Shown piece after piece: positions 7,837 to 16,623 of a stretch of DNA of 64,000 nt; positions within the stretch are counted from its first letter, which is position 1; every line of letters begins with the position of its first letter. Location: assembly GCA_025060675.1 (NCBI GenBank), contig JANXBI010000046.1, forward strand, positions 1-64,000. Reading direction: 5' to 3'. The notes under the pieces were generated by a model. The model had not been told where the DNA came from, did no database searches, and worked only from the letters and a program-made list of their open reading frames with translations. The position numbers and the translations under genes are program-made. The stretch comes from Candidatus Caldatribacterium sp. (GTDB lineage: Bacteria > Atribacterota > Atribacteria > Atribacterales > Caldatribacteriaceae).

Positions 7837-9796
7837 TCGTTCTGCGCTCCGCAAGGAGAGAGAAGCGGCCGTTCTTGCCATGCGAAGGGAAATTGCTCTG
7901 CTCTCCCCAGAAGAACGAGAGAAGCGAGGTCGAGCCTTGCTTGGCCTTTCGGGAAAGTACGTGGGCAGAGAGGTTGGTGGCCTGCACCTTGTGCGGTTTG
8001 GGAGAGAAAGGGCCTTTGGAGAAACGGAGATTCGAGTTGGGGATGTGGTTCTTGTTAGTTCTGGTCGGAACCCTTTGCGTACGGGGATTGAAGGGACGGT
8101 TACAGAAATCACCTCTCGTTCGCTTGTTGTGGCTTTCTCTGAGGCTCCTCCCCTTTGGATGTACAAGGAGAACATTCGAGTTGATCTCTATGTGAATGAT
8201 GTGGCTTTTCGGCGCATGGAGGAAGCACTGTCCATCGTGGAGGGTTGGGAGAGGACCCATCCCCTCAAGAGCGTGCTCCTTGGGTTGGGGGATGTTCCAA
8301 AAGTTCGCCCGTGTGCGGTCACTTTTGTGGATGAGGGGCTCAACCCTTCGCAGCAAGAAGCGGTACAAGAAGCCCTTGCAGCACCAGTCCTCTTTCTCGT
8401 TCACGGTCCTCCAGGAACTGGGAAAACACGTACCATTGTGGAGTACATCGTTCAAGAGGTACGAAGGGGCCATCGTGTCCTTGCCACCGCCGATTCTAAC
8501 ACCGCCTGTGACAACATCCTCCTTGGAGTCGCGCGGAAAAATCTCAAGGTGGTGCGGGTTGGACATCCTGCAAGGGTTGAGAAGGAACTTTTGGCTCACG
8601 CTTTGTTTGTCCTTGCCGCAGAGAAGCCTCCGTACCAGGAAGCGATGCGGCTTTGGGAAGAGATTGCAGTGCTCAAGCGGGAACAGAGTCGATATCTTCG
8701 ACCTTCACCTTGCTGGAGAAGAGGCTTGAGCGATGCAGAAATCCGAGTCGCGGCTTTGGAGGGAAAGTCGCTTCGCGGCATACCCCTTGACAAGATACGT
8801 TCTATGGGACAGTATCTGCTTTTCAGCGAGCGCATTGAGGAGCTTGCGGAAAGGGCTCGTACTCTTGAAAGTGCAGCTATTTCCCAAGTCCTGGAAGAGG
8901 CAGAGGTTGTGGTAACCACCAACATTGGTGCAGGGAGTGATTTCCTGCAAGGGCGAGTCTTTGATGTTGTGGTGATTGACGAGGGTTCTCAGGCGACAGA
9001 ACCTTCTGCTCTTGTTGCTCTGGTGAGAGGGAAAAAGCTCGTTATGAGTGGGGACCACCAGCAATTACCCCCAACAGTCTTGAGCCTTGAGGCGCAACCG
9101 ATTCTCTCGCAGACACTTTTTGAGCGACTTATTCGCACGTATCCTCAGAGTGTAGCCTTTCTCAATATCCAGTACCGGATGCATGAGGACATCATGGCTT
9201 TTCCAAACGAAGCTTTCTACGAAGGGCGGCTTGTTGCTGCACCGGAAGTAGCACGGCGTACCCTGAGAACGCTGGGTATTCTTCCTCAAGAGACAGTTCG
9301 CCACTTTCTGGTTGTGGATCCGGAAAAACCTCTCGTTTTCCTGGACACCGCTTTATGCCCCGACCGTCTTGAACGTCGCCATCCTGGCTCGACATCTCTC
9401 TGGAATCCGCTTGAGGTTGAGCTTGTTACGGAGATAGTGGGAGATTTCCTCGCTCTTCAGGTTCCCCCTGAGTGGATTGGTATTATTACCCCGTACGATG
9501 ACCAAGTGGCAGAAATTGCAAAGAGGCTACCAGGTATTCGGGTGAGTACGGTTGATGGTTTCCAGGGACAGGAAAGGGAAATCATCGTTCTCTCTTTGGT
9601 ACGGAGTAATCTCTCCGGAGAGGTAGGGTTTCTCTCCGATGCTCGCCGCCTTAACGTGGCCATCACCCGAGCGCGGGCAAAACTTGTTGTTATAGGAGAT
9701 AGTACAACGCTCTCTCGAGATGACCTTTGGAAGACATTTCTCGACTTTGTCCGTAAACGGGGAAGGTATCTTACCCTTTCACCGCGCCAGCAGTAA
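7811..9796 (+). CDS. SF1B helicase of the IGHMBP2/UPF1-like family
   Basis: About 661 residues. The N-terminal beta-barrel-like part is followed by a superfamily 1 helicase core: Walker A GPPGTGKT (about 199-206), motif II VVIDEGSQA, motif III GDHQQLPPT, motif IV NIQYRMHEDI, motif V STVDGFQGQERE and motif VI NVAITRARAKL. It should unwind or translocate on nucleic acid using ATP in the cytoplasm. The start is unclear: the frame is open back to 7679, TTG 7811 keeps the conserved KEREAAVLAMRREI region, and the first ATG (7880) would cut into it; none has a good ribosome site. Its 3' end overlaps the convergent permease gene by 26 bp. Confidence 0.85.
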   Translation: MDETHTLTLRSALRKEREAAVLAMRREIALLSPEEREKRGRALLGLSGKYVGREVGGLHLVRFGRERAFGETEIRVGDVVLVSSGRNPLRTGIEGTVTEITSRSLVVAFSEAPPLWMYKENIRVDLYVNDVAFRRMEEALSIVEGWERTHPLKSVLLGLGDVPKVRPCAVTFVDEGLNPSQQEAVQEALAAPVLFLVHGPPGTGKTRTIVEYIVQEVRRGHRVLATADSNTACDNILLGVARKNLKVVRVGHPARVEKELLAHALFVLAAEKPPYQEAMRLWEEIAVLKREQSRYLRPSPCWRRGLSDAEIRVAALEGKSLRGIPLDKIRSMGQYLLFSERIEELAERARTLESAAISQVLEEAEVVVTTNIGAGSDFLQGRVFDVVVIDEGSQATEPSALVALVRGKKLVMSGDHQQLPPTVLSLEAQPILSQTLFERLIRTYPQSVAFLNIQYRMHEDIMAFPNEAFYEGRLVAAPEVARRTLRTLGILPQETVRHFLVVDPEKPLVFLDTALCPDRLERRHPGSTSLWNPLEVELVTEIVGDFLALQVPPEWIGIITPYDDQVAEIAKRLPGIRVSTVDGFQGQEREIIVLSLVRSNLSGEVGFLSDARRLNVAITRARAKLVVIGDSTTLSRDDLWKTFLDFVRKRGRYLTLSPRQQ

Positions 9797-10607
9797 GCCC
9801 CTCAACGATTCGCCGCTGGAAGAGAACGACAAATACTACAAGGGGAAGGGTGGTCAGAACCGTTGCCGCAGATATCTGGTCCCAGGGGATTTCGTACTGT
9901 GAGGCTCCCGAAAGCATGGCGATCCCCACCGGAACCGTTCGGGAGGTTGCTCGGGTCATAAAAGTCAGGGCAAAAAGGAACTCGTTCCAACAGAAGATGA
10001 AGACAAGAATTGCGGTTGTTGCCAGAGCAGGAGCGGAAAGGGGGAGGATGATGCGCACAAGGATTCCCAAACGGCTTAAACCGTCAACTCTTGCGGCGTC
10101 TTCAAGGGCTTCTGGGATTTGCCGGAAAAAGCTTGTGAGGACCCATGTGGCAAACGGAACGTTCAAGGCAGCGTATGGAACGATGAGGGCAAGCCAGTTA
10201 TTCATAAGCTTGAGGGCACTCACCATTTCATAAAGCGGGACGATAAGGACGACCGGTGGGAAGAGGGAGAGGAAAAGGAGAAAGAGGAGGAAGCTCTGTC
10301 CTCCCCGCAGGTGAAGCCGCGCCAAGGCATATGAGGCAAGAGAAGAGGCGCCAAGGCAGAGGAACGTCCCAGCACAGGCAATAACGATACTGTTGACGAT
10401 TTGGCGGGCGAAGGGATGACGGGAGAAGATTTTCCCATATGCGCTGAGGTCAATGTGGCTTGGAATGTATCGAACGGGACGGGAGAAGATTTCATTGGCT
10501 GGCTTTATGGAGGTGATTACTTGCCAAAGGAAAGGAGCAAGGCTGAAAAAGACCACCATTCCCACACCAATGAATATGAGGATGGAACGTCCTCCTTTTC
10601 GCCTCAT
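9771..10607 (-). CDS. Sugar ABC transporter permease, MalG-like
   Basis: A 278-residue inner-membrane permease with six predicted hydrophobic segments. The EAA loop that docks the ATPase is visible as EDAARVDGLSRLG followed by LPLSAPAL in the C-terminal third. It is the second permease of a carbohydrate uptake type 1 importer; no ATPase gene is in the cluster, so a shared MsmK-like ATPase elsewhere is probable. Its ATG overlaps the stop of the MalF-like gene by 4 bp. The 3' end overlaps the helicase gene on the other strand by 26 bp. Confidence 0.92.
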   Translation of the reverse strand: MRRKGGRSILIFIGVGMVVFFSLAPFLWQVITSIKPANEIFSRPVRYIPSHIDLSAYGKIFSRHPFARQIVNSIVIACAGTFLCLGASSLASYALARLHLRGGQSFLLFLLFLSLFPPVVLIVPLYEMVSALKLMNNWLALIVPYAALNVPFATWVLTSFFRQIPEALEDAARVDGLSRLGILVRIILPLSAPALATTAILVFIFCWNEFLFALTFMTRATSRTVPVGIAMLSGASQYEIPWDQISAATVLTTLPLVVFVVLFQRRIVEGLTAGAVKG

Positions 10608-11497
10608 CCGAGTTCCACCTCCTCTTTTCGGAAGAGGAGAATAACGAAGATGATACCGAGAGTCAGCCCAAAGATGACCATAGAGAGGGCTGAACCATAG
10701 CCCAGGTTGAGGTAACGGAAGGTGTAGCTGTACAGGTACACTGAAAGCGTCTCCGTTGTTCCTCCTGGCCCACCTTGGGTGAGCACCCAGATAAGGTCAA
10801 AGACTGCAAAAGCCTGGAGGCTTCGAAAAAGGAGAGCAAGAACTATAACTGGTCGAAGCAGCGGCAGCGTAATGTACCGAAATTTCCCCCACGCACCGGC
10901 CCCGTCGATACTTGCCGCGGCATAGAGGTCTTGGGGAATAGATTGCAGACCAGCAAGGAGCATTAAAGCCATAAAAGAAGTCGTCTTCCAAGCATCGGAG
11001 AAAATTGCCGCGTGCATTGCCAGTGGATGTTGCCCAAGCCAGGCAACCGCTTCTTTCAGAAGACCAAGACGAAGAAGTAAGTCATTCGCCACACCGTAGA
11101 CATCGTGGTAGATCCATCGCCAAGCCATAGCCATGACCGCAGTGGGCAAAGCCCAGGGCAGGATGACACTTGCCCGGGCAAAGCTTCTCCCCCGGAAGGA
11201 GAGGTTCAAAAGAAGGGCAAAGGAGAGGCCGAGGACGAATTCGATGGCAACCGAAACGATGGTGAAGTATACCGTGTTTCCCAGCGCTTGGCGGAAACGA
11301 AGATCGGTGGTGAGGATTTTCAGGTAGTGTTTGAGCCCAACGAAGTGCTCCGCCATCCCGGTAGTAATGCTTTTCTCGTGGAACGAAAGGTACACGTTAC
11401 GGGCAACTGGGTAGAGGATGACAAGGCTGAAGAGGAAAACTGCCGGGAGGAGGAGCAAGTAAGCGAATTGGGTTTCCGTCAATCCCTTTTTCTTCAT
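10604..11497 (-). CDS. Sugar ABC transporter permease, MalF-like
   Basis: A 297-residue permease with about six membrane segments (first at residues 12-32) and an EAA loop AAASIDGAGAWGKFRYITLP. It pairs with the MalG-like protein to form the membrane channel of a sugar importer. The ATG at 11497 is preceded by a purine-rich ribosome site and, just upstream, by an all-GC hairpin at 11516-11537 that separates it from the binding-protein gene. The nearby GH4 glycosidase suggests an alpha-linked oligosaccharide or glycoside as cargo (inference). Confidence 0.92.
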   Translation of the reverse strand: MKKKGLTETQFAYLLLLPAVFLFSLVILYPVARNVYLSFHEKSITTGMAEHFVGLKHYLKILTTDLRFRQALGNTVYFTIVSVAIEFVLGLSFALLLNLSFRGRSFARASVILPWALPTAVMAMAWRWIYHDVYGVANDLLLRLGLLKEAVAWLGQHPLAMHAAIFSDAWKTTSFMALMLLAGLQSIPQDLYAAASIDGAGAWGKFRYITLPLLRPVIVLALLFRSLQAFAVFDLIWVLTQGGPGGTTETLSVYLYSYTFRYLNLGYGSALSMVIFGLTLGIIFVILLFRKEEVELG

Positions 11498-11515
11498 GCC
11501 CTTTTCCCCTTCCGT

Positions 11516-11537
11516 GGGGCGGGGAAGCCCCCGCCCC
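11516..11537 (-). promoter_or_regulatory. Intercistronic GC hairpin between binding-protein and permease genes
   Basis: GGGGCGGGG (11516-11524) and CCCCGCCCC (11529-11537) form a perfect nine-pair all-GC stem with a 4-nt loop and no T-tract after it on the minus strand. Such hairpins between a malE-type and malF-type gene usually protect the upstream message or dampen downstream expression, giving excess binding protein. Function here is inferred from position. Confidence 0.65.
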
Positions 11538-11546
11538 TTCGTACTC

Positions 11547-12797
11547 TCACTGTCCGAGGAGCTCTCGTATCTCTGCTGCAGCTCTCTTTATGGCTTCTTC
11601 AGGCGTTATGGTTCCAGTGATTGCAGCGTGGATATTCCGTTGGAGGATGTCAGAGATCTGTGCGTACTGAGGGTGTTGTGGTCTAGTTCGGGCATTAATC
11701 TGAACTCTCCAAAGGTCTGGATAATGGGGGCTCTCTTTAAGGATATCAGGATCGGCAAAGAGCGCATGTCTTGTGGGAATGTAACCGTTGTGGAAGTGAA
11801 GTGTCTTCTGAGACTCGTAGCTTGTGGCAAACTTTATCCATTCCCAGGCAGCCTCCGGGTTCTTACTGAATTTCGAGATGGTCCAACCCCAACCACCCTG
11901 GGTTGCTGCACTCTGGAACCCTTTCTTGTGGACCATAGGAGTGATGCCTACCTTACCTCGGATTGGTGAATCCTCCTTTTGGGCAAGCGTCCATACGTAT
12001 GGCCAGTTCCGGTGGAATACCGCTTGACCGTTGTGGAAAACGTGGCGGGATTCTTCTTCCTGGTAAGTGGTCACTCCCGGAGGAGAAATTTTGTACGTAT
12101 GGATAACGTCGTACATGAATTGGAGAGCTTCTACCGCGGCTGTTCCCTTATCCAAGACGACCTTCCCTTCGGCATCAAGGAGCTCTCCACCAGCACCCCA
12201 GAGGAGCTCAAGGTAGTCACAGATGAGCCCTTCGTATTGGTTCCCCTGCCAGACAAACCCCCAAAGTTCTGGGGGGTTCTGGAGCTTTTGAGCTTGCTCT
12301 ACAAGGTCGTCCCAGGTCCTTGGGGGCTCAAAACCTGCTTGTTCCAGCAAATCTTTCCGATAGTACAGCATACCTGCATCAGATTGGCTTGGAATGCGGT
12401 ATAGCTTCCCCTGGTACATACCTCCGGCAATGTCTCCTGGAAGGAACTGGGCAATTTCGTAAGGAGAGAGCCTATCGCCAAGAGGAATAATCCAGCCGGC
12501 AGCGGCGAATTTCGGAATCCAAATGAGGTCGGCATAGGCCATGTCGTATGTTGACTCCCCAGCCATGAACGACGTAGCGTACATGTCTTCTCGGACGTTG
12601 GTTGCTGCAGGTCCCTCCTGCATTTCGACGTCGATATTTGGGTACATCGCTTCAAAGCGTTCCATAAGGACTTTCCATCCACCACCAAAGTCTGTCTCAA
12701 AGAGCCATCGGATAGTTACCTTTTCTTGAGCAAAAACCGGTATCCCAAAGAGCACCACTACACAGAAGACTACACCCCACAACCGAAGGTTTCTCAC
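11547..12797 (-). CDS. Sugar ABC transporter substrate-binding protein
   Basis: A 416-residue extracytoplasmic solute-binding protein, family 1 (MalE/UgpB-like). Residues 1 to about 24 are a signal peptide ending in PVFA before QEKVTIRWLFE. GKLYRIPSQSDAGMLYYRKDLL and the QGGWGWTISKFSKNPEAAWE region are typical of the family. There is no lipobox Cys at the cleavage site. I chose GTG at 12797, preceded by AGGGAGGG and directly starting the signal peptide, instead of the further upstream open frame to 12854. It belongs to the LacI-GH4-transporter operon. Confidence 0.9.
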   Translation of the reverse strand: MRNLRLWGVVFCVVVLFGIPVFAQEKVTIRWLFETDFGGGWKVLMERFEAMYPNIDVEMQEGPAATNVREDMYATSFMAGESTYDMAYADLIWIPKFAAAGWIIPLGDRLSPYEIAQFLPGDIAGGMYQGKLYRIPSQSDAGMLYYRKDLLEQAGFEPPRTWDDLVEQAQKLQNPPELWGFVWQGNQYEGLICDYLELLWGAGGELLDAEGKVVLDKGTAAVEALQFMYDVIHTYKISPPGVTTYQEEESRHVFHNGQAVFHRNWPYVWTLAQKEDSPIRGKVGITPMVHKKGFQSAATQGGWGWTISKFSKNPEAAWEWIKFATSYESQKTLHFHNGYIPTRHALFADPDILKESPHYPDLWRVQINARTRPQHPQYAQISDILQRNIHAAITGTITPEEAIKRAAAEIRELLGQ

Positions 12798-12843
12798 TCG
12801 TCTTCCCTCCCTTTCTGGTGTGAGTTGTTCCCCGCAGATATTG

Positions 12844-12893
12844 AACTCCGGCACAAAACAAGGCGCCTACGGCACCACCTCCTCACCGGAGTT
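12844..12893 (-). repeat. Nested inverted repeat at GH4/binding-protein junction
   Basis: AACTCCGG (12844-12851) and CCGGAGTT (12886-12893) enclose a second stem GGCGCC/GGCACC (12862-12867 and 12871-12876, one wobble pair). The structure spans the end of the GH4 gene and its downstream gap. It may tune relative expression; there is no T-tract, so it is not a classic terminator. Confidence 0.45.
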
Positions 12894-14277
12894 TATAGCT
12901 CAGGTACGGGTCAAAAACCGCGAGGTACTCATCAAGGAGCTTTCGTGCCACGTCAAGGTCATCGATCATGGGGTCCAAAGCAAGGGCTTCGATGGCAAGC
13001 TTTTTGTCTTCTTCGATGATGGCCCGTACCATGAGTTCAGTAATGAGTACCTGCCGCCGGCAGAGTTCAGCGATAGGCTCGGGGAGTTTGCCACAACTTA
13101 GGCCTATGGCACCGTCACCTCCCAGAAGTGCTGGTACTTCCACAATGGCACCCTCAGGGAGGTTCATGATGTACCCGGTATTTGGAATGTTCACCGCTTC
13201 TTCGTAAGTATTTCGGTTCCTCAGGATGCTGGCGATGATGAACTCCCCTCGTTCGGTTTCAGTTTCCTCAAGGCGTGAGATGGGGATATCCCCAGCAAGC
13301 ATTCGGTTGATGTCTTCCCACATTCTCATTCGTCCCTTCTCCGCCCACACGAAGTCATACATCTGGATATCGTACCGTTCCCAGGTTTTCCGGTGGACGT
13401 TATGGGTATAGGGAAGGTACTCGCAAAGGTGGCAGTCTCCAGGCACGGGAAGGAGACCAAAAACTTCGAAGAACTCCAGGGTCAAAGGCTCAAAGGAGGG
13501 GAGGTTTGCTCGGACGTGGGGGATCCGCTCTCGGATTTCAGGGTACATGTCTTTTCCCGTCTCCCTATCAGTGACCGAGAGCATAAAGGTGAAGTGATTC
13601 AGCCCAAAAGCTCGAATGAGGAAACGCTCTCTTGCCCTTTTACTCATAAGACGGAAAAGGGCAATGGACTGGTCATTCCAGCGGAAGTTGTAGTCCTTTG
13701 GTATCTTCAAGCCGAGTTCTTCGGCAAAGAATCCTGCAAGGATGAAATACCCAAATTGAATCTGGTGGCAGATACCAATGGTTCGAATGTTCGTGTACCG
13801 GGAAGCGGCGGTACAGATTTTCGGTACCGGATTCGTAAAGTTCAAAAGCCAGGCATGGGGGCAGACCTCCTCCATGTCTTTGAGGATGGGCATGATGATT
13901 GAGAGATTGCGGGCGGTATGAGCAAAAGATCCAGGACCTCCATTCTCCGCATAATGGTTAATGCCATACTTAAGTGCGATTTCTCGGTCAAGTTTCCAGC
14001 ACTTTTCTCGGTCAACAGCTACAGAGAGAACAACAAAGTCGGCACCTTCTAAGGCCTTCTTGCGGTTTGTGGAACTTTGTATCTCTATGTCTTTCTTCAG
14101 AGCTGCTTTGAGCTTTATCGCCAGATGGTGGATTTTCTCAAGACCTTCAGAGTTGACGTCGTGGAGGAAAAGCTCAATCCCCTCTAAGTCTTTGTGTTTC
14201 AGAATCCCCACAAGCGTTGAGAGCCCAAAGACCGCGCTCCCGGCGCCAACAACAGTCACCTTTGGTCGTTTGGTCAC
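12883..14277 (-). CDS. Glycoside hydrolase family 4 (NAD+ and Mn2+ dependent)
   Basis: A 464-residue GH4 enzyme, which cleaves glycosides by a redox mechanism with NAD+ and a divalent metal. The nucleotide-binding loop VGAGSAVFG is at residues 10-18; the likely metal ligands are Cys170 in GICHQ and His228 in GLNHFTF. NFTNPVPKICTA (146-157) is the conserved substrate/NAD region. GH4 members act on alpha- or beta-glucosides, galactosides, glucuronides or 6-phospho-sugars; the CHQ variant does not let me choose. The GTG start is preceded by AAAGGAGG and overlaps the LacI gene by 4 bp. Confidence 0.9.
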   Translation of the reverse strand: MTKRPKVTVVGAGSAVFGLSTLVGILKHKDLEGIELFLHDVNSEGLEKIHHLAIKLKAALKKDIEIQSSTNRKKALEGADFVVLSVAVDREKCWKLDREIALKYGINHYAENGGPGSFAHTARNLSIIMPILKDMEEVCPHAWLLNFTNPVPKICTAASRYTNIRTIGICHQIQFGYFILAGFFAEELGLKIPKDYNFRWNDQSIALFRLMSKRARERFLIRAFGLNHFTFMLSVTDRETGKDMYPEIRERIPHVRANLPSFEPLTLEFFEVFGLLPVPGDCHLCEYLPYTHNVHRKTWERYDIQMYDFVWAEKGRMRMWEDINRMLAGDIPISRLEETETERGEFIIASILRNRNTYEEAVNIPNTGYIMNLPEGAIVEVPALLGGDGAIGLSCGKLPEPIAELCRRQVLITELMVRAIIEEDKKLAIEALALDPMIDDLDVARKLLDEYLAVFDPYLSYKLR

Positions 14278-15275
14278 GGGTTTTCCTCCTTTCTCTTTGG
14301 GGCGGTAGAACCTTTAAGCGATAAGGATACCTCTTCGATGACACAAGGTTCCACGCGGTTCCCACGGATGAGACGAATGAGAAGTTCCACAAGCCTTTTG
14401 CCGATGATTTTCTTAGGGATGTCCACAGAGGTCAGCGGGGGATTCGTGTACTCGGTAAGGTAGGTGTTGTCAAATCCCACGATAGAGAGGTCTTCGGGCA
14501 CCCGGATACCCAGGTGTTGTGCCGCTTTGAGTATGCCAAAAGCAGTCGGGTCATTATGGGTCAGGACTGCTGTGACCTGTTGGGGTTTCTTTGCAAAGAA
14601 CGAGAGGCCAAACGCATAGGCCTCTTGGAAAGTCAAGTTGAGTTCAACGGTCAGATGTAGGGTTTCTGGAATCCCTGCTTCTCTGAGAGCTCTGATGTAC
14701 CCTTGGAACCGATCCCGGAAGAGAGAGAATTTCGCTGGACCCCCAACGCAGAGGATAGACGTGTGTCCTAAGGCGAGGAGGTGTTTCGTGGCGAGGTACG
14801 TTCCCGCTTCATCAGGAAGAAAAACGCTCGTGGAAAAGGGAACCTCAAGACTTCCACCTAAAAACACCATGGGAAGTTGAGTGGAAAAGGCTTTCTTGAG
14901 GTAAGGGATCCCAAGACGCGTAGCCACAATGATACCATCAACCGATTTCTCCTCCAAATCCCGGAGGTAGAGGATATCGGAGCCTCTTTCGATGGAGGGA
15001 AGGAGGAGGAGATGGTATCCCATGCTCCGAGCAGTAGCTTCGGCGACGGCAAAAACCTCGATGAAGAAAGGATTGAAGATGTCGTCAACGAGCATGGCAA
15101 TGAGCTGCGAGGACTTCTTCCGGGGCAAGGTGCGGGGTTCCACCCCCAAGGCCTCCATAGCCTCAAGGACCCGCTTTTTCAGGGATTCGCTCACTGGGCG
15201 TGTACCGTTGAGAACGTGAGAGACAGTGGTGATGGAAACTCCTGCTTTTTCGGCGATCTCTTTTAAGGTAGCCAT
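14274..15275 (-). CDS. LacI-family transcriptional regulator
   Basis: A 333-residue repressor with an N-terminal LacI helix-turn-helix (MATLKEIAEKAGVSITTVSHVLNG) and a periplasmic-binding-like sugar sensor domain from about residue 60. It is the first gene of the minus-strand operon lacI-GH4-SBP-MalF-MalG, and a palindrome of the LacI-operator type lies next to its own promoter, so it probably represses the operon and itself until a sugar binds. The ATG at 15275 keeps the complete helix-turn-helix. Confidence 0.92.
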   Translation of the reverse strand: MATLKEIAEKAGVSITTVSHVLNGTRPVSESLKKRVLEAMEALGVEPRTLPRKKSSQLIAMLVDDIFNPFFIEVFAVAEATARSMGYHLLLLPSIERGSDILYLRDLEEKSVDGIIVATRLGIPYLKKAFSTQLPMVFLGGSLEVPFSTSVFLPDEAGTYLATKHLLALGHTSILCVGGPAKFSLFRDRFQGYIRALREAGIPETLHLTVELNLTFQEAYAFGLSFFAKKPQQVTAVLTHNDPTAFGILKAAQHLGIRVPEDLSIVGFDNTYLTEYTNPPLTSVDIPKKIIGKRLVELLIRLIRGNRVEPCVIEEVSLSLKGSTAPKRKEENP

Positions 15276-15304
15276 TACAGTCCCTTCTTTGGCAAATTTA
15301 CAAT

Positions 15305-15314
15305 TTTGCGCAAA
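15305..15314. promoter_or_regulatory. Predicted LacI-family operator
   Basis: TTTGCGCAAA is a perfect 10-bp palindrome with the central CpG expected for LacI-family operators. It begins one base inside the -10 hexamer of the lacI promoter and covers the start-site region, an ideal place for repression. Confidence 0.65.
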
Positions 15315-15342
15315 TTTTACAAAATTTGGAAAAAGATGTCAA
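15314..15342 (-). promoter_or_regulatory. Promoter of the lacI-GH4-sugar importer operon
   Basis: On the minus strand TTGACA (15337-15342), a 17-bp spacer and TAAAAT (15314-15319) form a near-consensus sigma-70 type promoter about 40 bp before the lacI start. Confidence 0.8.
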
Positions 15343-15595
15343 GAGGATTTTTCAGTGGCTGAGAAGGTCAGGCGCTGCTACAGTCTGAGGGCCACAAGGG
15401 AGCAAAAGACTCAAGCTTCGCGAAAGGCAGAGATACTCGGAGGAAGCCGCCAGCAACCAGTAACGATTCTTCCGGATTGCTCGTTATCGTTCAGTGCTCC
15501 AGGGGGAAGAGTGCGAAAACGTCAAACGCGCAAGATATGTTTTGGTGAAATCATAGACCCCACATACCAGGAGAGACCCCAAAAAGGACGCGAAA
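15343..15595. other. Gene-free stretch between lacI promoter and rubredoxin terminator
   Basis: I see no convincing gene here. Short inverted repeats are present (GTGGC/GCCAC, TAACGA/TCGTTA, the palindrome TTCGCGAA) but no recognisable RNA family, transposon end or promoter. Open frames crossing it read in from neighbouring genes on the wrong strand. Confidence 0.5.
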
Positions 15596-15625
15596 AAAGA
15601 GCGGTAGGTGTATCTACCGCTCTTT
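15590..15625 (-). terminator. Rho-independent terminator after rubredoxin
   Basis: A perfect 12-bp stem (15596-15607 with 15614-15625, 6-nt loop) is followed on the minus strand by a run of six T. It sits immediately after the rubredoxin stop codon and ends the minus-strand operon that starts at 17646. Confidence 0.88.
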
Positions 15626-15631
15626 AGATTT

Positions 15632-15790
15632 TCATTCTTTCTCAAACTGGTCTTTGCTTGCTCCGCATATCGGACACACCCAATCCGGAGGCAGTGCCTC
15701 GAAAGGTGTCCCTGGCTCGATGCCAGAGTCAGGATCCCCTTTTGCTGGGTCGTACACATACCCGCAAATGCGACAAATGTACCGATCCAT
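15632..15790 (-). CDS. Rubredoxin
   Basis: A 52-residue electron carrier. The four iron ligands are in two CxxC loops: C6-R-I-C9-G-Y and C39-P-I-C42-G, with the conserved aromatic residues and the DPDSGI and PPDWVCP segments between them; the length is standard. It transfers single electrons in the cytoplasm, commonly to peroxide- or superoxide-reducing enzymes in anaerobes. The ATG at 15790 has a GAGGAGGG ribosome site. It lies 59 bp after the ZIP transporter gene in the same direction and is followed directly by a terminator. Confidence 0.95.
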   Translation of the reverse strand: MDRYICRICGYVYDPAKGDPDSGIEPGTPFEALPPDWVCPICGASKDQFEKE

Positions 15791-15849
15791 GTTTATCCCT
15801 CCTCAGAGAAGTTTTTCTCCCTTCAACCAAAAAGCACGGGGAAAATTCC

Positions 15850-16599
15850 TCAGCCAAAGAGGGTGTCAAGGCCCATCATGATGGCAAAGCCGACCATAAG
15901 GGCGTAGGTGGAGTACCGAGCTGAAGGTCCGTGGTGGGTTTCAGGGATGATTTCATCGCCGATGACAAAAAGCATCGCTCCTCCAGCAAGCGCAAGACCA
16001 AAGGGGAGAAACGCCTGCATAAAGGACACAAGACCTATGCCAAGGACACCACCCAGAGGCTCCACAAGGCCGGTGAGCAAGGCATAGAGAAAGGCTTGCT
16101 TTCGACTGTACCCAGCTCCAAGGAGAGAGACAGCAACCGCAAGACCTTCGGGGACATTCTGGAGTCCTATGGCTAAAGCAACGGTAATGCCGTCGGCGAT
16201 TCTCTGGCTCCCAAAACTTACCCCTACGGCCAGTCCTTCGGGAAAGTTGTGAAGGGTAATGGCCAAGACAAAGAGCCAAATTTTCCGAAGGGTTGATGCC
16301 GGACCCTCTTTCCCCTTTTCGAAATGCTCGTGGGGAATCATTCGATCAAGGAGGTCTAAGAGGAGAGCACCAGCAAGAATCCCTCCAATGGCCAATCCCG
16401 GTCCACCGCTTTCGATGGCAGGAACAAGAAGACTAAAAGCCGTAGCGGCAAGCATAACACCTGCCGCAAAACCTAAAAGCTCATCCCTCATGCGGTGGGA
16501 GAGGTCATGGAGTGAAGGGAAAAGCACCGGTATTGCTCCAACACCCGTTGCAAGACCAGCTGCCGTGCTTCCAACAATACCCCAAATGACGTGGTTCAT
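15850..16599 (-). CDS. ZIP-family divalent metal transporter
   Basis: A 249-residue membrane protein with about eight hydrophobic helices. The metal-binding helices carry the ZIP signatures HNFPEGLAVG and QNVPEGLAVA. Members such as ZupT and GufA import zinc, iron or manganese. A short His/charged loop (PHEHFEKG) follows the third helix. It starts 24 bp after the UPF0104 gene, so it is in the same operon. The metal transported cannot be read from sequence; iron would suit the rubredoxin, hemerythrin and ferritin genes in this region. Confidence 0.9.
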   Translation of the reverse strand: MNHVIWGIVGSTAAGLATGVGAIPVLFPSLHDLSHRMRDELLGFAAGVMLAATAFSLLVPAIESGGPGLAIGGILAGALLLDLLDRMIPHEHFEKGKEGPASTLRKIWLFVLAITLHNFPEGLAVGVSFGSQRIADGITVALAIGLQNVPEGLAVAVSLLGAGYSRKQAFLYALLTGLVEPLGGVLGIGLVSFMQAFLPFGLALAGGAMLFVIGDEIIPETHHGPSARYSTYALMVGFAIMMGLDTLFG

Positions 16600-16623
16600 G
16601 GGAGTATTGTAAAAGAACTAAGG

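Noticed and set aside
7307..8599. Minus-strand open frame of 430 codons opposite the helicase N-terminal half
   Set aside because: Shadow of the helicase and of the gap before it; low-complexity basic composition and no recognisable motif.
15226..15627. Plus-strand open frame across the lacI promoter region
   Set aside because: Runs through the promoter, the operator and into the rubredoxin terminator; no family resemblance.
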